Of a stretch of 64,000 bases of DNA, positions 1 to 8,818 are shown one piece after another. Positions within the stretch are counted from its first letter, which is position 1. Each line of letters starts with the position of its first letter. Position numbers and translations under genes: made by a program. This DNA is from Actinoplanes sp. NBC_00393 (GTDB lineage: Bacteria; Actinomycetota; Actinomycetes; Mycobacteriales; Micromonosporaceae): contig NZ_CP107942.1 in assembly GCF_036053395.1 (NCBI RefSeq), positions 8,574,501 through 8,638,500 of the forward strand. The letters run 5' to 3'. Below the pieces are notes generated by a model that was given only the letters and a program-made list of their open reading frames with translations, had not been told where the DNA came from and ran no database searches.

Positions 1-205
1 ATGGACATTACACACATAAGGCCGTCCCGGCGCACCGCCGCTGAGCAGCGCGTACGTCCGCAATGTCATTCGGCCATCCCGATGGGTGACGCTTATCGAA
101 AAATGGCGCTACGACGGCACGTCCACATTGTGCGGCGCTCGTTACAGCTTCGGGGCCAACCCATCGATGCCCCGAGATGATCGCAATGCGGACAGAGGAG
201 TCGTT

Positions 206-430
206 GTGGAAATCGCGACGAAGGGCTTTCGGCTCGACCTGAGCGGCGCGCAGTGGTTCAAGAGCACCCGCAGTGGCGTGGACTGTGACAACTGTGTCGA
301 GGTCGCGTTCGTCGGCGAGGCGATCGCGGTCCGCGACTCCAAGCAGCCCGGCGGACCTGCGCTGATTTTCACGCCGGCCGAGTGGGACGCGTTCGTGGGC
401 GGCGCCAAGGACGGCGAGTTCGACCTCTGA
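206..430 (+). CDS. DUF397 domain protein
   Basis: A protein of about 74 residues. GTG at 206 was chosen because AGAGGAG lies 5 nt upstream; the frame stays open to 86, but that would add about 40 residues that do not look like this family. Visible DUF397 hallmarks are the early W-F-K-S, a central D-C-D-N-C-V-E-V block, V-R-D-S-K, and a closing F-T-P-A-E-W. Such proteins are very common in Streptomyces and Micromonosporaceae, often beside an XRE-type regulator, and some are linked to developmental control. No XRE gene is visible in the 205 bases to the left, so any partner would lie outside the window. Family call is firm; function is unknown. Confidence 0.85.
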   Translation: MEIATKGFRLDLSGAQWFKSTRSGVDCDNCVEVAFVGEAIAVRDSKQPGGPALIFTPAEWDAFVGGAKDGEFDL

Positions 431-560
431 GAAGTCCGGGCCGTAGCTATTTGCCCGATTTTGCCGTCGCTGTGTGCGACTCGCCTCGTTGAAAGCTCTA
501 AGCGCGGACCGGACCGCGCTGACGGCCGGGACGGATCACCGAACGAGGCAAGGCAGAGAG

Positions 561-1013
561 ATGACGATAGGTTCCGAGAACCTCAGCAACGGTTCGTCGA
601 CGGCGCAGGACCGATTCAGCGGTGGCGTCAGCGCGTACCGGCAGAACCGGCGGGATGCGGCACTGACCGGCGAGAGCAGCGACGGTGAACTGGTGTCCCG
701 CAGCAGCTCGGGTCTGCCGACCCGGTCGCCCGGGCGCTCGCACAGCATCGAGCCGACCAGCGCGCTCGACCGGGCGGCCAAGCTGCCCTCGCTCGACCTG
801 CAGGGCCTGAGCGAACCGGTCTTCGGCTCGACCGGCTCCTGGTCGGACGCGCCGGTGAACGAGTCGATGGCGGACCACCCGCTGCTGCGTGGCCTGCTGC
901 TGGAACTGCCGGCCAGGGGAACGCTGCCGACGTCGGACTGGCTCGACCGCTGGTTCGAGGCGGCACGTTCCATTCTGGAGTTGCTGTACGTGCAAGAGGC
1001 AAAGAAGCCGTAG
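561..1013 (+). CDS. Hypothetical Ser-rich protein
   Basis: About 150 residues. The ATG at 561 follows a purine-rich AGGCAGAGAG; the frame is open upstream to 474 without a better site. The first 100 residues are rich in Ser, Gly, Arg and Thr and look disordered. The last 45 (from about D-H-P-L-L-R-G to the end) look like a small helical domain with conserved-looking leucines and tryptophans. No signal peptide or membrane segment is seen. I do not recognise the family. It converges on the next gene with 6 bases between stop codons, and no hairpin is visible there. Coding potential is supported by GC-rich third positions. Confidence 0.6.
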   Translation: MTIGSENLSNGSSTAQDRFSGGVSAYRQNRRDAALTGESSDGELVSRSSSGLPTRSPGRSHSIEPTSALDRAAKLPSLDLQGLSEPVFGSTGSWSDAPVNESMADHPLLRGLLLELPARGTLPTSDWLDRWFEAARSILELLYVQEAKKP

Positions 1014-1019
1014 GACGGC

Positions 1020-1625
1020 TCAGCGGGCGTCGGCCGGAACCCGCTCGCGGCCGTGGCTCAGCGGCGCCATCACGAGCGGAGCCAGCCGGCTGTGCCGCAT
1101 CGCGGCACGGACCCCGATCACCAGGACGGCCACCGCCATCGCGGTGAGGGCGATAGCGGCCACGCCTGAGGCGCCACTGCCGGGCGGCTCGACCAGGCCG
1201 GCGGCGATCGGCAGTCCGACCACCGCGGCAAGGCCGGTGACCTGCAACGGCGCGGCCACCAGCGGATGCGCCGCGGCGGCCCGCAGCGCCGGGGGAACGG
1301 GGGCGAGCGGTGCGGTCGCGAAAGCGCCCGCACCGCGCCGGACCCAGCTCAGCCGGCGCAGACCGGCGGTCAGCACGATCAGAGCCGGTACGGCCGGAAG
1401 CAGTGCCGCCGTCGGAGCCGAGGAGATGCCCGGCACTGCGGTGGTGATCAGCGGGATGGCGACGAACACCGCCGAACCCACGACGGCCAGCACGGACAGG
1501 AGCCCGGCCCGGCGTCGGAGCTCACGGGCCGTACCAGCGGTGGGCAGCCCGTCGACCAGCAGTCCGGCGGCGAGCCAGACAGCGGCGAGGGTGCCGATCA
1601 GGATGACGTCCACAGCGGTGTTCAC
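1020..1625 (-). CDS. Multi-pass membrane protein, unknown function
   Basis: 201 residues from a GTG at 1625 without a clear Shine-Dalgarno, so possibly leaderless. Hydrophobic stretches near residues 6-24, 42-62, 70-90, 115-140 and 155-175 suggest about five membrane helices. Loops are short and the C-terminus is Arg-rich, so probably cytoplasmic. No catalytic motif or family signature is recognised. It lies 130 bases downstream of the glycosyltransferase gene on the same strand and could share its transcript, which would hint at an envelope role, but this is inference only. Confidence 0.6.
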   Translation of the reverse strand: MNTAVDVILIGTLAAVWLAAGLLVDGLPTAGTARELRRRAGLLSVLAVVGSAVFVAIPLITTAVPGISSAPTAALLPAVPALIVLTAGLRRLSWVRRGAGAFATAPLAPVPPALRAAAAHPLVAAPLQVTGLAAVVGLPIAAGLVEPPGSGASGVAAIALTAMAVAVLVIGVRAAMRHSRLAPLVMAPLSHGRERVPADAR

Positions 1626-1756
1626 ATCGAACAGCGTTCACCGATCTCGCAAGATACGAAACCGGGTTATGCCCGGACCGAACCCCGTGGCGGTCCCCGT
1701 AGGGGTCGTCGGACCGTCTGCGAAACGCCTCGTCAGACCGCTGATCAGGCCACTCG

Positions 1757-2581
1757 TCAGACCGCGAAATCCCGCACCGGCTCGGTGGCCGGCGCCGGCG
1801 GTGTCGCCTTCCAGACGCCCAGCTTCTGCGCGGCGAGCCGGGTCAGGTACGCCGGGTTCAGCAGCACGTACCGCTTCCACAGCCGCTTCGGCTCCAGACC
1901 GAGACGCCACAGCCACTCGAGCGCGTACTTCTGCATCCACGCGGGCGGGTTCTTCAGCAGGCCGGCGTGATAGTCGAAGGCGGCGCCGACGGCGAGCAAC
2001 GGCATGTCGAGGAACGGCCGCATCGCGTAGGTGAAGACCTCCTGCCGCGGACAGCCGAGGCCGACCAGCACGACCCGCGCGCCGGACGACTTGATCCGCT
2101 CGGCGATCTCGGCCGCCTCACCCGGCTGGGAGCTGCGGAACTTCGACGCCTCCACCCCGGCGATCTTCAGAGCCGGGAACATCTCCATCAGCGCCGGGAC
2201 GAGCCGGTCGAGCGTGGGCTGGGTGGATCCGTACAGATAGACCGGCAGGCCCTCGGCCGCGGCCTGCTCGACCACCTTGAGGGTGAGGGTCGGCCCGTAG
2301 ACCCGGTCGTCCAGCCCGGCGCCGTGCAGCAGGTTCAGCGCCCAGCGCACCGGCTGCCCGTCCGGCGTCACCAGGTCGAAGGAGTTGAGCCGGGCGTTGT
2401 GCGCCGGATCCTGCACCCCGGTCATCACGCCGTGTACCGCGAGCGCCGTGACGGCGAACGGCCGGTGCTCCCGGGCCGCCTCGATGATCTGCGCGGTCGC
2501 CGTGGCGTAGTCGGTCGCGTCGACGAGTACGCCGAGCACGTTGCGCTTACCGCGAGCAGTACCGGTAGGTGTGACGGACAA
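1757..2581 (-). CDS. WecG/TagA/CpsF family glycosyltransferase
   Basis: 274 residues. The TTG at 2581 is supported by GGTGGAG 7 nt upstream. The family transfers N-acetylmannosamine-type sugars to lipid-linked intermediates in teichoic acid, enterobacterial common antigen or exopolysaccharide synthesis at the inner membrane face. Supporting features are the early T-P-D-G-Q-P-V block (about residues 89-95), the Y-L-Y-G-S segment (about 135), and the signature V-L-V-G-L-G-C-P-R-Q-E followed by V-G-A-A-F-D-Y-H-A-G and W-L-W-R-L (about 190-255). Length fits the family (240-280). No other wall polymer genes adjoin it, so the acceptor cannot be named. The C-terminal 25 residues are a Pro/Ala tail. 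Confidence 0.88.
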   Translation of the reverse strand: MSVTPTGTARGKRNVLGVLVDATDYATATAQIIEAAREHRPFAVTALAVHGVMTGVQDPAHNARLNSFDLVTPDGQPVRWALNLLHGAGLDDRVYGPTLTLKVVEQAAAEGLPVYLYGSTQPTLDRLVPALMEMFPALKIAGVEASKFRSSQPGEAAEIAERIKSSGARVVLVGLGCPRQEVFTYAMRPFLDMPLLAVGAAFDYHAGLLKNPPAWMQKYALEWLWRLGLEPKRLWKRYVLLNPAYLTRLAAQKLGVWKATPPAPATEPVRDFAV

Positions 2582-2784
2582 CGGACGACTCCACCCTTGG
2601 GAAACAGTGAGGCGGCGAGCATAGCGTCAAACGCGGCGCGGCCACTTTTCAAAGATCTTGCACGAACCGGCGACGGCCACCCCTCCGGGTGACGGTGGAT
2701 CTTCCACTCTCCCGAGCGGGCTTCTCGCGTACCCCGGAAAGGTGTTGAAAGCCACACAGGGTGACCGACGCCCCAGAAAGAGCG

Positions 2785-2815
2785 AGGCGCTCCCCATCCT
2801 GGATGGGAAGCGCCT
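2785..2815 (-). terminator. Hairpin terminator of tRNA-Leu
   Basis: AGGCGCT and CCCATCC pair with GGATGGG and AGCGCCT, giving two stacked 7-bp stems and a tiny loop. On the minus strand it is followed by CGCTCTTTCT. It lies 10 bases past the 3' end of the tRNA, fitting an intrinsic terminator. Confidence 0.65.
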
Positions 2816-2825
2816 GAGCGACTCG

Positions 2826-2908
2826 TGGGGATGGGGGGAGTTGAACCCCCACGTCCTTTCGGACACACGGACCTGAACCGTGCGCGTCTGCCATTCCGCC
2901 ACATCCCC
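2826..2908 (-). tRNA. tRNA-Leu (anticodon CAG)
   Basis: Read on the minus strand, a class II tRNA of 83 nt. The acceptor stem GGGGATG (2902-2908) pairs with CATCCCC (2827-2833), and the discriminator is A at 2826. The anticodon stem CACGG/CCGTG encloses TTCAGGT, giving anticodon CAG for CUG codons. A long variable arm and a GGTTCAACTCC T-loop region are present. CCA is not encoded. Confidence 0.95.
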
Positions 2909-2987
2909 ATGTGACTAGCCTGGAAGATCATATACATGTCTTCTTCGGCTTGAAGAAGGCTGGTCGAGCCTGCTTCTTGTTACTGGC

Positions 2988-3009
2988 TGCGACAGACTAC
3001 GCTGTCGCA
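2988..3009. promoter_or_regulatory. Perfect inverted repeat upstream of fhaA
   Basis: TGCGACAG and CTGTCGCA form a perfect 8-bp inverted repeat around a 6-base centre, in the 270-bp gap between tRNA-Leu and fhaA. It could be an operator or an mRNA leader hairpin for the seven-gene operon. No regulator can be assigned from sequence. Confidence 0.35.
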
Positions 3010-3179
3010 CGTTACGAGTGCGGTACCAAGCTGAGTTGATATCGCCCCGCGACGCAGGAAACATTAGCACGGCGTCGAGTGGCGTCATACGAGGGTCAGA
3101 AGTGCCGGCTGCTCTTGGGCTACGGATGCGCAAGCGGCCGCCGGATACCATCATGTCCTCGGAACCCGAGGAGGAGCCG

Positions 3180-3944
3180 GTGAGCGTGCTGCAACGCTTC
3201 GAAAAGCGATTGGAAGGCCTGGTCGAAGGGGCCTTCGCGAAGGTGTTCAAGGGTGTCGTGCACCCGGTGGAGATTCTGAATGCCATGCAGCGGGAGGCCG
3301 AGGCGCACAAGGCCATCCTCGCCGGTGGCCGCACCCTCGTGCCCAACCGCTATGTGATTGATCTGTCGCCCTACGACCACAGCCGGTTGGCGCCGTACGC
3401 GGCGGCTCTGGCACAGGAACTGGCGCAGTCGCAGGCCGAGTTCATCGGTGAGCAGGCCTGGACCGTCTACGGCGACGTGATCGTCGAGATCGAGCGTGGC
3501 GACGGCCTGGACACAGGCATGTTCCGGGTCACCGCGGAGGTGTACACCGGTGGCGAGGTCGCCCCGGTGCAGCAGCCTGCGTACGACGCCGGCCCGCAGT
3601 ACTCGCCCTACGACCAGCAGGGCGGCTACCAGCCGCACGGCGGTGGCGGTCACGGTGGCCCGCGCAGCGTCGGTCTGGTCTCCGGTGACGGGCGGACCTA
3701 CCCGTTGCAGATGGGCTCGACCGTGATCGGCCGCGGCGACCAGGCGAACCTGCGCCTGCCCGACGTCGGCATCTCGCGCCGGCACGCCCGGCTCGACTAC
3801 GACGGCAACCAGGTCGTGCTGACCGACCTCGGCTCGACCAACGGCACCATGGTCAACGGCCAGCGGGTGTCCGCCGTCGCGCTGAACCCGGGCGACATGA
3901 TCCAGCTCGGCACCACCACGCTCACCTTCCGAGTGGACGGCTAG
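3180..3944 (+). CDS. fhaA: FHA domain protein FhaA
   Basis: 254 residues from GTG at 3180, preceded by GAGGAGCC; an earlier in-frame start at 3018 would add residues not typical of FhaA. The N-terminus (S-V-L-Q-R-F-E-K-R-L-E-G) is the DUF3662/FhaA_N domain, residues 1-120. A Gln/Gly/Tyr-rich linker follows (about 120-165), then an FHA phosphothreonine-binding domain with G-R-G at 184, S-R-R-H at 199-202 and G-S-T-N-G-T. In mycobacteria FhaA binds phosphorylated kinases and the pseudokinase MviN to restrain peptidoglycan synthesis (established for that homologue). First gene of the kinase/cell-wall operon; fhaB follows after 5 bases. Confidence 0.93.
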   Translation: MSVLQRFEKRLEGLVEGAFAKVFKGVVHPVEILNAMQREAEAHKAILAGGRTLVPNRYVIDLSPYDHSRLAPYAAALAQELAQSQAEFIGEQAWTVYGDVIVEIERGDGLDTGMFRVTAEVYTGGEVAPVQQPAYDAGPQYSPYDQQGGYQPHGGGGHGGPRSVGLVSGDGRTYPLQMGSTVIGRGDQANLRLPDVGISRRHARLDYDGNQVVLTDLGSTNGTMVNGQRVSAVALNPGDMIQLGTTTLTFRVDG

Positions 3945-3949
3945 CGACC

Positions 3950-4432
3950 TTGCCCGAATTCGTCCTCACCGTCGCCCGTTTCGGATTCCTGATCCTGCTG
4001 TGGATATTCGTGTTCACGGTGGTCGGGGTCATCCGGCGGGATCTCTTCGCGGGTGCCCGGTCCAAGAGCATCGTCGCCAGCCCTCGGGGGGTGGGTGGCG
4101 CGGTGCTCCAGGGCCGGCCGGCGAAGGCGAAGCGCGGTAAGGCGGCCCGGCAACTGGTCGTGACCGCCGGCAATCTGGCCGGCACCCGGATCACGCTCGG
4201 CGAAGCCCCGATCACGATCGGACGGGCCGAGGACTCGACACTCGTCATCACCGACGACTTCGCGTCCGCCCGGCACGCCCGGCTGGTGCCGCGGGACGGG
4301 CAGTGGTTCGTGGAGGACCTCGGCTCGACCAACGGCACCTACCTTGATCGCGGTAAGGTCTCCGGACCCACTCCAGTCCCCCTTGGCGTTCCGATCCGGA
4401 TCGGGCGCACTTCTCTCGAGTTACGGCCATGA
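3950..4432 (+). CDS. fhaB: FHA domain protein FhaB (FipA)
   Basis: 160 residues from a TTG at 3950; no earlier start fits the 5-base gap after fhaA. One membrane segment (about residues 9-28) is followed by a basic linker and an FHA domain (about 66-160) with I-G-R-A, S-A-R-H-A and G-S-T-N-G-T. The mycobacterial homologue bridges FtsZ and FtsQ in a phosphorylation-dependent way, so a divisome adaptor role is likely. Its stop overlaps the pstP start (ATGA), implying translational coupling. Confidence 0.93.
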   Translation: MPEFVLTVARFGFLILLWIFVFTVVGVIRRDLFAGARSKSIVASPRGVGGAVLQGRPAKAKRGKAARQLVVTAGNLAGTRITLGEAPITIGRAEDSTLVITDDFASARHARLVPRDGQWFVEDLGSTNGTYLDRGKVSGPTPVPLGVPIRIGRTSLELRP

Positions 4433-5787
4433 CCCTGACCCTGCGCTATGCCGCTCAGAGCGACCGCGGTCTGATCCGAGACCTCAACCAGGACTCCGTC
4501 TACGCCGGGCCGCGGCTTCTTGCTGTCGCGGACGGTATGGGCGGCATGGCCGCCGGTGACGTCGCCTCCAACATTGTCATCGCCGCCATGGCGCCACTCG
4601 ACGACGACGTCCCCGGGGACGCCCTCGTCGACGCCCTGCGGCACGCCGTCGGTACTGCGAATCAGCAGCTACGCGACACCGTCGACGCCAACCCACAGCT
4701 CGAGGGAATGGGCACCACGCTGACCGCGGTGCTCTTCTCGGGCAGCAAGTTCGGCATGGTGCACATCGGTGACTCCCGGGCGTACCTGTTGCGCAAGGGT
4801 GAGTTCTCGCAGATCACCAAGGACGACACGTACGTACAGATGCTGGTCGACGAGGGCCGGGTCAGTCCGGAGGAGGCGAGCAGCCATCCGCAGCGCTCGC
4901 TGCTCACCCGGGCGCTGGACGGCCGCGACATCGACCCGGAGTACTCGGTTCGCCAGGTTCTCAAGGGCGACCGGTACCTGATCTGCAGCGACGGTCTCTC
5001 CGGGGTGGTCAGCGCGGAGACCATCGCGCAGACCATGCGGGAGCTGACCGATCCGAAGGCGTGCGTCGAGCGGCTCGTGCAGCTCGCGCTCCGCGGCGGC
5101 GGGCCGGACAACATCACCGTGGTGATCGCCGACGCGATCGACGACATCGTCGAGCAGTCGCCGATCGTCGGCGGTGCGGCCTCCATCGACCGGGGCAACA
5201 CCACGGTCGCCGACAGCTCCACGTCGGCTGCCCGGGCCGCGGCCCTGAAACCGCCGCCGCGCCCGGCCCAGCCCGAGCCGGCGAACGGGTACGAGCCGGA
5301 GCCCGCCGGCCATCCGGTGCGCACCAGCCTGATGGTGCTGCTGCTGCTCGCGGTGCTCGGCGGCGGCCTCTGGGCCGGCTGGCAGTACACCCAGGATCAG
5401 TATTACGTCGGAGCGACCGACGCCGGGCAACTCGCCATCTTCCGCGGCGTTCCGGGGCAGATCGCGGGCCTGGACCTCTCGACCGTGAGCGAGACGAGCG
5501 CGGTCCGGCTGGACGACCTGACCACGGTCGCCCAGGAGCAGGTGAAGCAGGGCATCCACGCCGACAGCCAGTCCGACGCGCAGAACGTGCTCGCCGACCT
5601 GATCAGTGAAGAGCCGTCGAACCCGAACCTGAAGCCGGTCTGCCCGCCGGCCGGCACCACGCCGTCCGCCGCGAGCTCAGCTGCGCCGGCCGTCACCACA
5701 TCCACGGCGCCTGCTGTGCCGAATACCCAACCGTCCGAGAGTGCTCCGACGACCGTGGACCCGCTCGCGTGCCGGACCGTCAACTGA
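4429..5787 (+). CDS. pstP: PP2C-type Ser/Thr phosphatase PstP
   Basis: 452 residues. The catalytic domain (about 1-240) carries the metal-binding PP2C motifs: R-D-L-N-Q-D, A-D-G-M-G-G, G-D-S-R-A-Y, S-D-G-L-S and G-P-D-N-I-T. A Pro/Ala linker, one membrane helix (about 299-318) and an extracytoplasmic domain of about 130 residues with a Ser/Thr/Pro-rich tail follow, the layout of mycobacterial PstP. It should dephosphorylate PknA, PknB and their substrates. Start overlaps fhaB by 4 bases; 28 bases separate it from rodA. Confidence 0.95.
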   Translation: MTLTLRYAAQSDRGLIRDLNQDSVYAGPRLLAVADGMGGMAAGDVASNIVIAAMAPLDDDVPGDALVDALRHAVGTANQQLRDTVDANPQLEGMGTTLTAVLFSGSKFGMVHIGDSRAYLLRKGEFSQITKDDTYVQMLVDEGRVSPEEASSHPQRSLLTRALDGRDIDPEYSVRQVLKGDRYLICSDGLSGVVSAETIAQTMRELTDPKACVERLVQLALRGGGPDNITVVIADAIDDIVEQSPIVGGAASIDRGNTTVADSSTSAARAAALKPPPRPAQPEPANGYEPEPAGHPVRTSLMVLLLLAVLGGGLWAGWQYTQDQYYVGATDAGQLAIFRGVPGQIAGLDLSTVSETSAVRLDDLTTVAQEQVKQGIHADSQSDAQNVLADLISEEPSNPNLKPVCPPAGTTPSAASSAAPAVTTSTAPAVPNTQPSESAPTTVDPLACRTVN

Positions 5788-5815
5788 GCACGGCCAATAC
5801 GTCTGGGGATTTTTC

Positions 5816-7318
5816 TTGACCGCGCCTTCCGTACCGGCTCCCACGCCCGCCTCCACGGGTGAGATGTCGCGTATCCCGACGGGATGGAAGACGCGCCGTA
5901 ACGCCGAGCTGGGACTGCTGGCGTTCGCCATGGTCATCGTGGCGGTGTTCGGCGCGACGGTCGAGGCGAACCAGTTCGACGCGATCCGGCCCAACTTCTG
6001 GGTGCCGGCCGCGCTGTTGAGCCTGCTCTTCTTCGGTCTGCACATGGTGATCCGGTTCACGGCGCCGTTCGCGGACCCGGTCCTGCTGCCGGCGGTGGCG
6101 TTGATCAACGGGATCGGGGTGGCGTTCCTGCGCCGCCTCGACATCGCCCGCGCGATCTCCAACAAGGAGCCGGAGCCCGGCATCTTCGCCGGCACCGGCG
6201 GCCGTCAGCTCGCCTGGACGCTGATCTCGCTGATCCTGGCGGCGGTGCTGCTCCTGCTGCTCCGGGATCACAAGATCGTCTCTCGGTACGCGTACACCCT
6301 CGGCCTGGCCGGCATCGTCCTGATGATGATCCCGGCGGTGCTGCCCGCCAGCATCTCGGAGGTCAACGGCGCCAAGCTGTGGATCAAGTTCGGATCGTTC
6401 TCGATCCAGCCGGGCGAGTTCGCCAAACTGGCCCTGGTCTCCTTCTTCGCGTACTACCTGGTCCGCAAGCGCGAGGTGCTCTCGCTGGCCAGCCACCGGT
6501 TCCTGGGCATCGACTTCCCGCGCGGACGGGACCTCGGCCCGGTTCTCACGGTGTGGCTGTTCAGCCTCCTCGTCCTCGTCTTCGAGAAGGACCTGGGCAC
6601 CGCGCTGCTGTACTTCGGCCTCTTCGTCGTCACCCTCTACGTCGCGACCGAGCGGGCCAGTTGGCTGATCATCGGTCTGGTCCTGTTCTTCGGCGGCGTC
6701 TACGTGGCGTACCTGCTGGGTGCTTCGGTGGGCGGCCCGTTCGCCAACTTCTACGACCGTGCCGAGGTCTGGCTGAACCCGTTCGACCCGGAGCAGTACG
6801 ACCGGGTCGGCGGCAGTTACCAGCTCGTCCAGGGTCTGTTCGGGCTCGGCACCGGCGGTCTGTTCGGCACTGGCCCGGGCGCGGGTTCACCCGGCAAGGT
6901 GCCGGAGGTCCGGACCGACTTCATCTTCGCCGGCCTCGGTGAGGAGATCGGCCTGTTCGGGCTCTCCGCGCTGCTGGTGATCTACCTGCTGATCGTGCAA
7001 CGCGGTCTGCGCGCGGCGCTCGCGGTGCGCGACTCGTTCGGCAAGCTGGTCGCCGGCGGCCTGGCCTTCACCCTCGGGTTGCAGGTCTTCGTCATCCTTG
7101 GCGGCATCACCGGACTGATCCCGCTGACCGGTCAGACCACCCCGTTCCTGTCCGCCGGTGGCTCCTCACTGATGGCGAACTGGTTGCTCATCGCGATGCT
7201 CCTACGGATCTCGGACGCGGCCCGCCGCCCGGCCACCAGCAGTGGCCCGGAACGGGCCGGGCCGAAGAAAGCACCCACCCAGTTGCACGGCGCCATGACG
7301 GAGGTGATCAAGCCGTGA
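5816..7318 (+). CDS. rodA: SEDS peptidoglycan polymerase RodA/FtsW family
   Basis: About 500 residues from a TTG at 5816 with TGGGGA 8 nt upstream; a later ATG at 5864 is the alternative. Ten or so membrane helices are visible. SEDS signatures include the N-G-A-K-L-W block after P-A-S-I-S-E, the S-I-Q-P-G-E-F motif, the catalytic-loop region near F-E-K-D-L-G-T-A and the closing T-G-Q-T-T-P-F-L-S-A-G-G-S-S. Family members polymerise lipid II glycan strands with a class B PBP partner, here the pbpA gene overlapping its stop codon. Position matches rodA of the actinobacterial pstP-rodA-pbpA-pknA-pknB cluster. A short Pro/Lys cytoplasmic tail is present. Confidence 0.93.
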   Translation: MTAPSVPAPTPASTGEMSRIPTGWKTRRNAELGLLAFAMVIVAVFGATVEANQFDAIRPNFWVPAALLSLLFFGLHMVIRFTAPFADPVLLPAVALINGIGVAFLRRLDIARAISNKEPEPGIFAGTGGRQLAWTLISLILAAVLLLLLRDHKIVSRYAYTLGLAGIVLMMIPAVLPASISEVNGAKLWIKFGSFSIQPGEFAKLALVSFFAYYLVRKREVLSLASHRFLGIDFPRGRDLGPVLTVWLFSLLVLVFEKDLGTALLYFGLFVVTLYVATERASWLIIGLVLFFGGVYVAYLLGASVGGPFANFYDRAEVWLNPFDPEQYDRVGGSYQLVQGLFGLGTGGLFGTGPGAGSPGKVPEVRTDFIFAGLGEEIGLFGLSALLVIYLLIVQRGLRAALAVRDSFGKLVAGGLAFTLGLQVFVILGGITGLIPLTGQTTPFLSAGGSSLMANWLLIAMLLRISDAARRPATSSGPERAGPKKAPTQLHGAMTEVIKP

Positions 7319-8817
7319 ACGCCCCTCTCCGACGCGCCGGCGTGGTCATCTTCGTGCTGTTCGGCCTGATCTTCGCCAACCTGAACTGGGTCCAGGCCTA
7401 CAAGGCGGACGAGTACCGCACCGACTCACGCAACGGCCGGGTCATGATCGCCGAGTACGAGACGCCGCGCGGTGTGATCGAGGCGGATGGCAAGGCTCTG
7501 GCGCAGAACCAGGAGACCGACGACGAGCTCAGATACCTGCGCGTCTACCCGCAGAAGGAGCTCTACGCGCCAATTCTCGGGTACAAGCCGGTCAACCTGG
7601 GCGCGGTCGGCATCGAGGCGAGCGAGAACGAATTCCTTTCCGGCGCCAGCGACAAGCTCTTCGCGGACCGGTTGAGCAACATGTTCACCGGGGACGAGTC
7701 GGGCGGTGGCAACGTGCTGCTCTCGCTGAACACCAAGGCTCAGCAGGCGGCCTGGAAGCAGTTGACCAACAACGAGCGCGGGGCGAAGAAGGGCGCGGCG
7801 GTTGCGATCGATCCGCGTACGGGCGCCGTGCAGGCGATGGTCTCGATGCCGAGCTTCGACCCGAACCCGCTGGTCAGCCACGACATCAAGGCGGCCCAGT
7901 CGGCGTACGACAAGCTCAACAAGGACGACGACCAGCCGCTGCTCAACCGCGCGGTGGCCGCGACCCAGCCGCCGGGCTCGGTCTTCAAGGTGATCATGTC
8001 GGCGGCTGCCCTGCAGAACGGCTACACCACCGGCACCGAGATGCAGGCCGGCGCTGTCTACCGCGAGGGCGGCGCGACGATCCGCAACTCGGCGGACGAG
8101 GTCTGCCCGACCAGCCAGGTCACCCTCAAGGAGGCGCTGACCACCAGCTGCAACACCGCGTTCGCGCGGCTCGGCGTGCAGCTCGGGGCGGACAAGGTCA
8201 AGGAGACCGCGAAGGCCTTCGGGTTCGAGGTCGACGGGCTCAAGGTCGGCAACCTGGAGAGCGACTCGGGGCTCACCGTCGCCGCAAGCCACACCGGTGA
8301 CATCGCGAACCCGGACGGCAGCACCGACACGGCCGCGCTGGCGCAGTCGTCGCTCGGCCAGCGTGACGTACGGATGACCCCGCTCCAGGGCGCGCTGATC
8401 GCCGCCACGGTGGCCAACAGTGGCGAGCAGATGCGGCCCTACCTGGTGCAGAAGCTGCTCGGCCCGGACCGGCGGACGATTTACACCGCCGAGCCGAAGA
8501 AGCTGCGTGACCCGATCCCGTCCAATGTCGCCAACGACCTCAAGGACATGATGGTCAGCGTCGTCGAGGACGGCACCGGCAAGAACGCGCAGATCGACAA
8601 CTTGACCGTCGGTGGCAAGACCGGAACGGCCCAGAACGCGGAGGGCGCGGACAACCACGGCTGGTTCATCGGCTTCGCGTTCAACTCCAAGGGCGAGGCG
8701 GTGTCCGCGGTCTGCGTCATGCTGGAGAACGTGCCCGGTAGCCGCAGCCCCAGTGCCGAGGCGGCCCGGATCGCCGGGCTCATCATGAAGGCCGCGGCGG
8801 GCCAGGGAGGGGACTGA
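7315..8817 (+). CDS. pbpA: Class B penicillin-binding protein PbpA
   Basis: 500 residues from GTG at 7315, overlapping the rodA stop. One N-terminal membrane anchor (about 7-27) precedes a dimerisation/pedestal domain and a transpeptidase domain. The three active-site motifs are present: S-V-F-K (S222, K225), S-C-N (278-280) and K-T-G (435-437). It cross-links peptidoglycan in the periplasm-like space and should pair with RodA. In mycobacteria PbpA is needed for septation and is a PknB substrate (established there). pknA starts 1 base after its stop. Confidence 0.95.
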   Translation: MNAPLRRAGVVIFVLFGLIFANLNWVQAYKADEYRTDSRNGRVMIAEYETPRGVIEADGKALAQNQETDDELRYLRVYPQKELYAPILGYKPVNLGAVGIEASENEFLSGASDKLFADRLSNMFTGDESGGGNVLLSLNTKAQQAAWKQLTNNERGAKKGAAVAIDPRTGAVQAMVSMPSFDPNPLVSHDIKAAQSAYDKLNKDDDQPLLNRAVAATQPPGSVFKVIMSAAALQNGYTTGTEMQAGAVYREGGATIRNSADEVCPTSQVTLKEALTTSCNTAFARLGVQLGADKVKETAKAFGFEVDGLKVGNLESDSGLTVAASHTGDIANPDGSTDTAALAQSSLGQRDVRMTPLQGALIAATVANSGEQMRPYLVQKLLGPDRRTIYTAEPKKLRDPIPSNVANDLKDMMVSVVEDGTGKNAQIDNLTVGGKTGTAQNAEGADNHGWFIGFAFNSKGEAVSAVCVMLENVPGSRSPSAEAARIAGLIMKAAAGQGGD

Positions 8818-8818
8818 C

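Noticed and set aside
2658..2876. A 72-codon open frame running into the tRNA-Leu
   Set aside because: It overlaps the tRNA and its terminator hairpin and has no ribosome site.
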